Source of the DNA: Flavobacteriales bacterium
Lineage (GTDB): Bacteria > Bacteroidota > Bacteroidia > Flavobacteriales_F > PHOS-HE28
Assembly (NCBI GenBank): GCA_020847755.1
Contig: JADLBK010000158.1
Coordinates: 1-52,608, forward strand
Length of the DNA stretch: 52,608 nucleotides
Reading direction: 5' to 3'
Part shown: positions 49,551-52,608 of the stretch, one piece after another
Layout of the letters: each line of letters starts with the position of its first letter
How positions within the stretch are numbered: the first letter of the stretch is position 1
Program-made: the position numbers and the translations under genes
The notes under the pieces: model-generated
Told to the model about the DNA's origin: nothing
The model's input: only the letters and a program-made list of their open reading frames with translations
The model's database searches: none

Positions 49551-50585
49551 ATGTTCGTTGGCGCCAAAGGTAATCGGGCCGTCCGCACCCTTTCCGGCGC
49601 GATGCTGCTTCTGTTCACCGCCTGCGGAGATGGTTCGGGACCCATGGTGGTGGAGCCCACGCCGTTGGAGGTGGTGCCCTATCGCCTGGACCAACTGTTG
49701 TTCCACGCTCCGACCGATTCGATCGCGGCCGCGAACCTTCGTGCCTACGCCGACCTTGGGGAATTCCATCGGATCTACGTGGAGCAGGTGTTGCAGGCCG
49801 CCCCGATGAACGATCCGCGGCTCAGCATGGCCCTGCTGCACTTCACGCGTGATCCGGACTGGTCCGCCGCACAGGCCGCCGCCGACAGCCTCTTCGGGGA
49901 CATGGCCCCGCAGCGTGCCGCGTTCGGGTCGGCCTTCGGAAGGCTGAGGACCCTCTTCCCCGACAGCCTGGTGCCGCGGGTGGTCATCTTCAACGCCGGG
50001 TACAACTACGGCATCTTCCCCACGGACAGCGTGCTCGGGGTGGGCATCGAGTGGTTCATCGGTGCCGATCATCCCGTGGTGGCGCTGCTGGCCTCGGAGG
50101 CCTTCCCGAACTATGTGAAGCGTCGCATGGTGCCGGACATGCTCGTCCCGGCTGCGATGAAGGGATGGCTGATGGTGCACTACCTGCGCGATGCGTCCGG
50201 TGAGGACCTGCTCACCCAGCTCGTGGAAGTGGGCAAGGTGATGGTGCTGTTGGAGGCGCTGCTGCCGGATGTCGGGCCCGCACTGAAGCTGGCCTTCACG
50301 CCCGAGCAGCTGGCCTGGTGCGAGGCCAACGAATTCAACATATGGCGCACCCTGGTCAGCGAGGGGCATCTGTTCAGCAAGGACCCCGAGCGCATCGCCG
50401 CCTACCTGAACGACGGCCCCTTCACCAACGGATTGCCCCGCGAAAGCCCGGGCCACCTGGGCGAGTGGATCGGCCTGCGCATGGTGCAGGCCTATTTGAA
50501 GGAGCATCCGGGCACGCGCCTGCCCGACCTCTTCCATGGGCTTGATGCCCGGACCATCCTGAAGGCGTACAAGCCCCGCGACTGA
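49551..50585 (+). CDS. gldB: Gliding motility lipoprotein GldB
   Basis: A 344-residue predicted lipoprotein required in flavobacteria for gliding and associated with T9SS. The signal region is followed by lipobox LLLFTACG (Cys near residue 26). The body carries family segments (IFNAGYNYGIFPTDSVLGVGIEWFIGADHPVVALL, FPNYVKRRMVPDMLVPAAMKGWL, HLGEWIGLRMVQAYL). Length and motifs agree with GldB. Starts are possible at GTG 49548 or ATG 49551. A -7-like box just upstream leaves almost no leader. It is followed after 8 bp by gldC, the usual order. Confidence 0.88.
   Translation: MFVGAKGNRAVRTLSGAMLLLFTACGDGSGPMVVEPTPLEVVPYRLDQLLFHAPTDSIAAANLRAYADLGEFHRIYVEQVLQAAPMNDPRLSMALLHFTRDPDWSAAQAAADSLFGDMAPQRAAFGSAFGRLRTLFPDSLVPRVVIFNAGYNYGIFPTDSVLGVGIEWFIGADHPVVALLASEAFPNYVKRRMVPDMLVPAAMKGWLMVHYLRDASGEDLLTQLVEVGKVMVLLEALLPDVGPALKLAFTPEQLAWCEANEFNIWRTLVSEGHLFSKDPERIAAYLNDGPFTNGLPRESPGHLGEWIGLRMVQAYLKEHPGTRLPDLFHGLDARTILKAYKPRD
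49565..49572 (-). promoter_or_regulatory. TAnnTTTG promoter box for the PorT-like barrel gene
   Basis: TACCTTTG on the minus strand, 25 nt before the ATG at 49539 and inside the gldB reading frame. Confidence 0.5.
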
Positions 50586-50593
50586 GGACCATC

Positions 50594-50926
50594 ATGAGAA
50601 CATCGGAGATCCGGATCGACGTGCAGTTGGATGAGAACCACGTGCCCGAGCGCATCCATTGGGAGGCCGAGGATGGCGGGGCGCGCAGCGAGGCGCGAGC
50701 CATGCTGCTGGCATTGTGGGACGAACGCGAGCAGAACACCCTGCGGATCGACCTGTGGACGAAGACCATGAGCGTGGAGGACATGAAGCGGTTCTTCCAC
50801 CAGAACATCCTCACCATGGCCGACACCTTCGAGCGGGCGACCGGGGAAGGCCGCATGGCGGCACAGATGCGTGACTTCGGCGCCTATTTCGCCGAGCACA
50901 TGCTGGGCTTGAAGCCGGAGAAGTGA
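50594..50926 (+). CDS. gldC: Gliding motility protein GldC
   Basis: A 110-residue soluble protein without signal peptide, as known for GldC. Near the start LDENHVPERIHWEAEDGG, then LLALWDEREQNTLRIDLWTKTMSVEDMKRFFHQ and DTFERATGEGRMAAQMRDFGAYFAEHMLG match the family closely along the whole length. GldC increases gliding efficiency in Flavobacterium, although its mechanism is unknown. It is 8 bp after gldB, in one operon. It is convergent with engB, 57 bp away, with no clear terminator. Confidence 0.93.
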   Translation: MRTSEIRIDVQLDENHVPERIHWEAEDGGARSEARAMLLALWDEREQNTLRIDLWTKTMSVEDMKRFFHQNILTMADTFERATGEGRMAAQMRDFGAYFAEHMLGLKPEK

Positions 50927-50983
50927 GGGCCGGCCGGGGTCCGTGGTCGCGTTGTGCACGGCGAGCTCATCGCCGCTCCCGGC

Positions 50984-51613
50984 TCACCGACCCGCCTCCC
51001 ATTGTGCATTGATGCCGTCGATGTACTCAAGCAGCGCCTCACGCCCATGGCGCTTTTCGCTGGAGGTGATGAACATCAGCGGCAGGTTCTGCCAGGTCTT
51101 CTTCAGCGTGCGGCGGAACAGGGCGACGTGGCTCTGCACCTTCGGCTGGGCCAGCTTGTCGCTCTTGGTGAAGGCGATGACGAAAGGGATGCCGTGCTCT
51201 CCCAACCACTGGATCATGTCCAGGTCGCTGTTCTGCGGCTCGAGCCGGGCGTCCACCAGCACGAACACGCACTGCAGGTTCTCCCGCGTGAGCAGGTACC
51301 GGTCGATCATGCGCTTCCATTCCTCCCGTTCGCTGCGGCTTGTGCGGGCGAACCCGTAGCCGGGAAGGTCCGCCAGCATCCACGACGGGCCCGCATCGCC
51401 CCGGGCCGGCTCCACCCGGAAGTGCTCCACGTTCCTGGTCTTGCCCGGTGTTCCGCTGACGCGCGCGAGTTTGTTGATGCCCACGAGCATGTTCACAAGC
51501 GAGCTCTTGCCCACGTTGCTGCGGCCGATGAAGGCGTACTCGGGCAGCGTCGGTGCCGGCCAGTGCCGGGTCTCGCGGCCGCTGCCCAGGTGCGTGGCGT
51601 TCAGCGTACGCAT
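50984..51613 (-). CDS. engB: Ribosome-biogenesis GTP-binding protein EngB/YihA
   Basis: A 209-residue cytoplasmic GTPase needed for 50S subunit assembly. The G motifs are all visible: G1 GRSNVGKSS (residues 30-38), G2-region GTPGKTR, G3 DLPG (82-85) and G4 TKSD (149-152). The G5 region is SSEKRHGREAL. The length is normal. It lies downstream of an alpha/beta hydrolase on the same strand, 46 bp apart, and no separate promoter box is seen. Engb-hydrolase-gldC-gldB-nadE groupings are familiar from flavobacteria. Confidence 0.94.
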   Translation of the reverse strand: MRTLNATHLGSGRETRHWPAPTLPEYAFIGRSNVGKSSLVNMLVGINKLARVSGTPGKTRNVEHFRVEPARGDAGPSWMLADLPGYGFARTSRSEREEWKRMIDRYLLTRENLQCVFVLVDARLEPQNSDLDMIQWLGEHGIPFVIAFTKSDKLAQPKVQSHVALFRRTLKKTWQNLPLMFITSSEKRHGREALLEYIDGINAQWEAGR

Positions 51614-51659
51614 GGCGCGCAGGGGGTGAGGCGCCGATCGCGGGCCATGGGCACTGTGC

Positions 51660-52421
51660 TCACGCCAGCTTGCGCGTCAGCCATTCGTCCAGGATGCGGT
51701 TGAACGCGGCGGGCTGCTCCATCATCGCCGCGTGGCCGCACTCATCCACCCAATGCAGTTCGCTGCCGGGGATCAACTGGTGGAACTCCTCGGCCACCTC
51801 GGGCGGCGTGATGCTGTCCTGCCTGCCCCAGATGAGGCACACCGGCATGCGGAGCTTCGGCAGGTCGCGCGCCATGTTGTGGCGGATCGCGCTCTTGGCC
51901 AGGGCGAGGATGCGGATGAGCTTGGCCTTGTCGTTCACCGTCTCATAACACTCGTCCACCAGCTCGTCCGTGGCGTGCTTCGGGTCATGGAAGGTGAGGG
52001 CGATCTTCATGCGCAGGTACTCCTTGTCCTCCCGGCGCGGGAAGCTGCCGCCGAAGGCGTTCTCGTACAGGCCGCTGCTGCCCGTGAGGGTCAGCGTACG
52101 GATGCCCTCGGGGCGCCGTGCGCAGTGGATCAGGGCCACATGGCCGCCGAGCGAGTTGCCCAGGAGGTTCACTTCGGTGTAGCCCTTGTGCCGGATGAAC
52201 CGGTGCAGGAAGTCCGCCAGAGCGGGCACATTGGTGCTGAGCATCGGCATGCTGTACAGGGGCAGCATGGGCACCACCACCCGGTACCGCCCGGCGAAGT
52301 GGCGGAACACCTCCTCGAAGTTGCTCAGCGCCCCGAACAGGCCATGCAGGAACAGAAGAACGGGACCATCGCCCTCCTCCACGTAGCGGAACTCGCCTTC
52401 CTCCTTCAACCCTTGCAGCAT
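51660..52421 (-). CDS. Alpha/beta hydrolase
   Basis: A 253-residue cytoplasmic serine hydrolase. It has HGLFGALSNFEE near residue 26, nucleophile elbow GNSLGGH with Ser90, a late Asp in WGRQDSITPPEVAE and catalytic His in ECGHAAMMEQP, forming the complete triad. It resembles C-C bond hydrolases and esterases of the MhpC/epoxide-hydrolase type. The substrate is unknown. The frame continues upstream to 52553 through a GC-rich stretch with no protein character. A TACATTTG box at 52458-52465 lies 36 nt before the ATG at 52421, which supports the shorter start. It is probably co-transcribed with engB. Confidence 0.85.
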   Translation of the reverse strand: MLQGLKEEGEFRYVEEGDGPVLLFLHGLFGALSNFEEVFRHFAGRYRVVVPMLPLYSMPMLSTNVPALADFLHRFIRHKGYTEVNLLGNSLGGHVALIHCARRPEGIRTLTLTGSSGLYENAFGGSFPRREDKEYLRMKIALTFHDPKHATDELVDECYETVNDKAKLIRILALAKSAIRHNMARDLPKLRMPVCLIWGRQDSITPPEVAEEFHQLIPGSELHWVDECGHAAMMEQPAAFNRILDEWLTRKLA

Positions 52422-52457
52422 CGATACCACGCGGCCCTGTGGGTGACCGCCTCCGTC

Positions 52458-52465
52458 CAAATGTA
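52458..52465 (-). promoter_or_regulatory. TAnnTTTG promoter box for the hydrolase-engB pair
   Basis: TACATTTG on the minus strand, 36 nt before the ATG at 52421. It is an exact -7 consensus match. Confidence 0.5.
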
Positions 52466-52608
52466 GAGCGCATCTCAAAATAACCCTTCGGGCTGCGCGG
52501 CGGCCTTTCGGGGCCTTCCGGCGTTGCTCGCCCCTCACAGAGCTACCGGCCATGCTCGGGTCTCGCGCCTGGGCTGGCCCCGAAATACCTGCCGCTCGCT
52601 TCCAAAAG
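52466..52608. other. Non-coding GC-rich stretch with a 10-bp inverted repeat, continues past the window
   Basis: No protein of convincing composition is seen. A perfect inverted repeat TTTCGGGGCC (52506-52515) / GGCCCCGAAA (52576-52585) brackets 60 nt, with a smaller CCCTTCGGG hairpin at about 52484. It may be a dispersed repeat element or the edge of a structured RNA. It is truncated by the window, so nothing more can be said. Confidence 0.35.

Noticed and set aside
52480..52608. tRNA or SRP-type RNA gene
   Set aside because: A TAGCTC stretch recalls a D-arm, but no acceptor stem, anticodon arm or TTC loop could be fitted.

Overview
The window is a gene-dense stretch of a high-GC member of the Bacteroidota, most likely Flavobacteriales. 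The evidence is gldB and gldC (gliding-motility genes), a type IX secretion (T9SS) C-terminal sorting domain, two TonB-dependent receptors, and the gene order CBS protein - nadK - DUF6089 - uppS - bamA - ompH - ompH - murI that I know from this phylum. A T-rich box of the form TAnnTT(T/C)G, which resembles the -7 element of Bacteroidota promoters, also recurs just upstream of about twenty starts. I recognise 46 protein-coding genes. I see no rRNA, tRNA, CRISPR array or insertion sequence, and no gene-free stretch longer than 300 bases.

Layout. 1-2476 (-): N-terminal part of a large secreted repeat protein that runs off the left edge. 2662-8987: a possible extracellular nucleic-acid-use locus (TonB receptor, DUF5689 lipoprotein, T9SS-secreted OB-fold protein, and a convergent DNase I-like nuclease). 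9020-11132 (-): pdxJ, an alpha/beta hydrolase and a small secreted protein, coupled by ATGA overlaps. 11192-20399 (+): the envelope-biogenesis block (CBS protein, single-POTRA Omp85 protein, nadK, DUF6089, uppS, bamA, two OmpH/Skp chaperones, murI). 20386-23962 (-): a probable copper/metal operon (Cys/His-containing small protein, TonB receptor, HMA-domain protein, gamma-carbonic anhydrase). 24060-29076: Nfu Fe-S protein, LuxE-like acyltransferase, lipoprotein, Na/Pi symporter with PhoU domain, and a divergent PhoR-like kinase. 29054-35794 (-): two tandem FG-GAP/ASPIC lipoproteins of identical length. 35935-38269 (-): DNA/RNA endonuclease fused to an OB fold, and a GT-B glycosyltransferase. 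38355-44273 (+): trmB, an alkyltransferase-like protein, a small protein, Mrp, a NifU-type protein, and the 2-oxoacid:ferredoxin oxidoreductase pair korA/korB. 44455-45891 (+): membrane SpoIIE-type phosphatase. 45892-49539 (-): coiled-coil secreted protein, DUF4421 protein, nadE, outer-membrane barrel. 49551-50926 (+): gldB, gldC. 50984-52421 (-): engB and an alpha/beta hydrolase. 52466-52608: non-coding, with a 10-bp inverted repeat.

How the genes work together. Many genes serve the cell envelope: barrel assembly (bamA with OmpH/Skp), lipid carrier (uppS), peptidoglycan precursor (murI), surface lipoproteins and TonB uptake. Cofactor genes are scattered among them: nadK and nadE for NAD(P), pdxJ for PLP, and Nfu, Mrp and NifU for Fe-S clusters, which may feed the Fe-S enzyme KorAB. 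Genes are packed tightly. Seven adjacent pairs overlap by ATGA or GTGA, and four of the six convergent pairs abut or overlap at their 3' ends or lie within 7 bp. Only two convincing hairpin terminators are visible. All start choices, family calls and promoter calls were made by eye.
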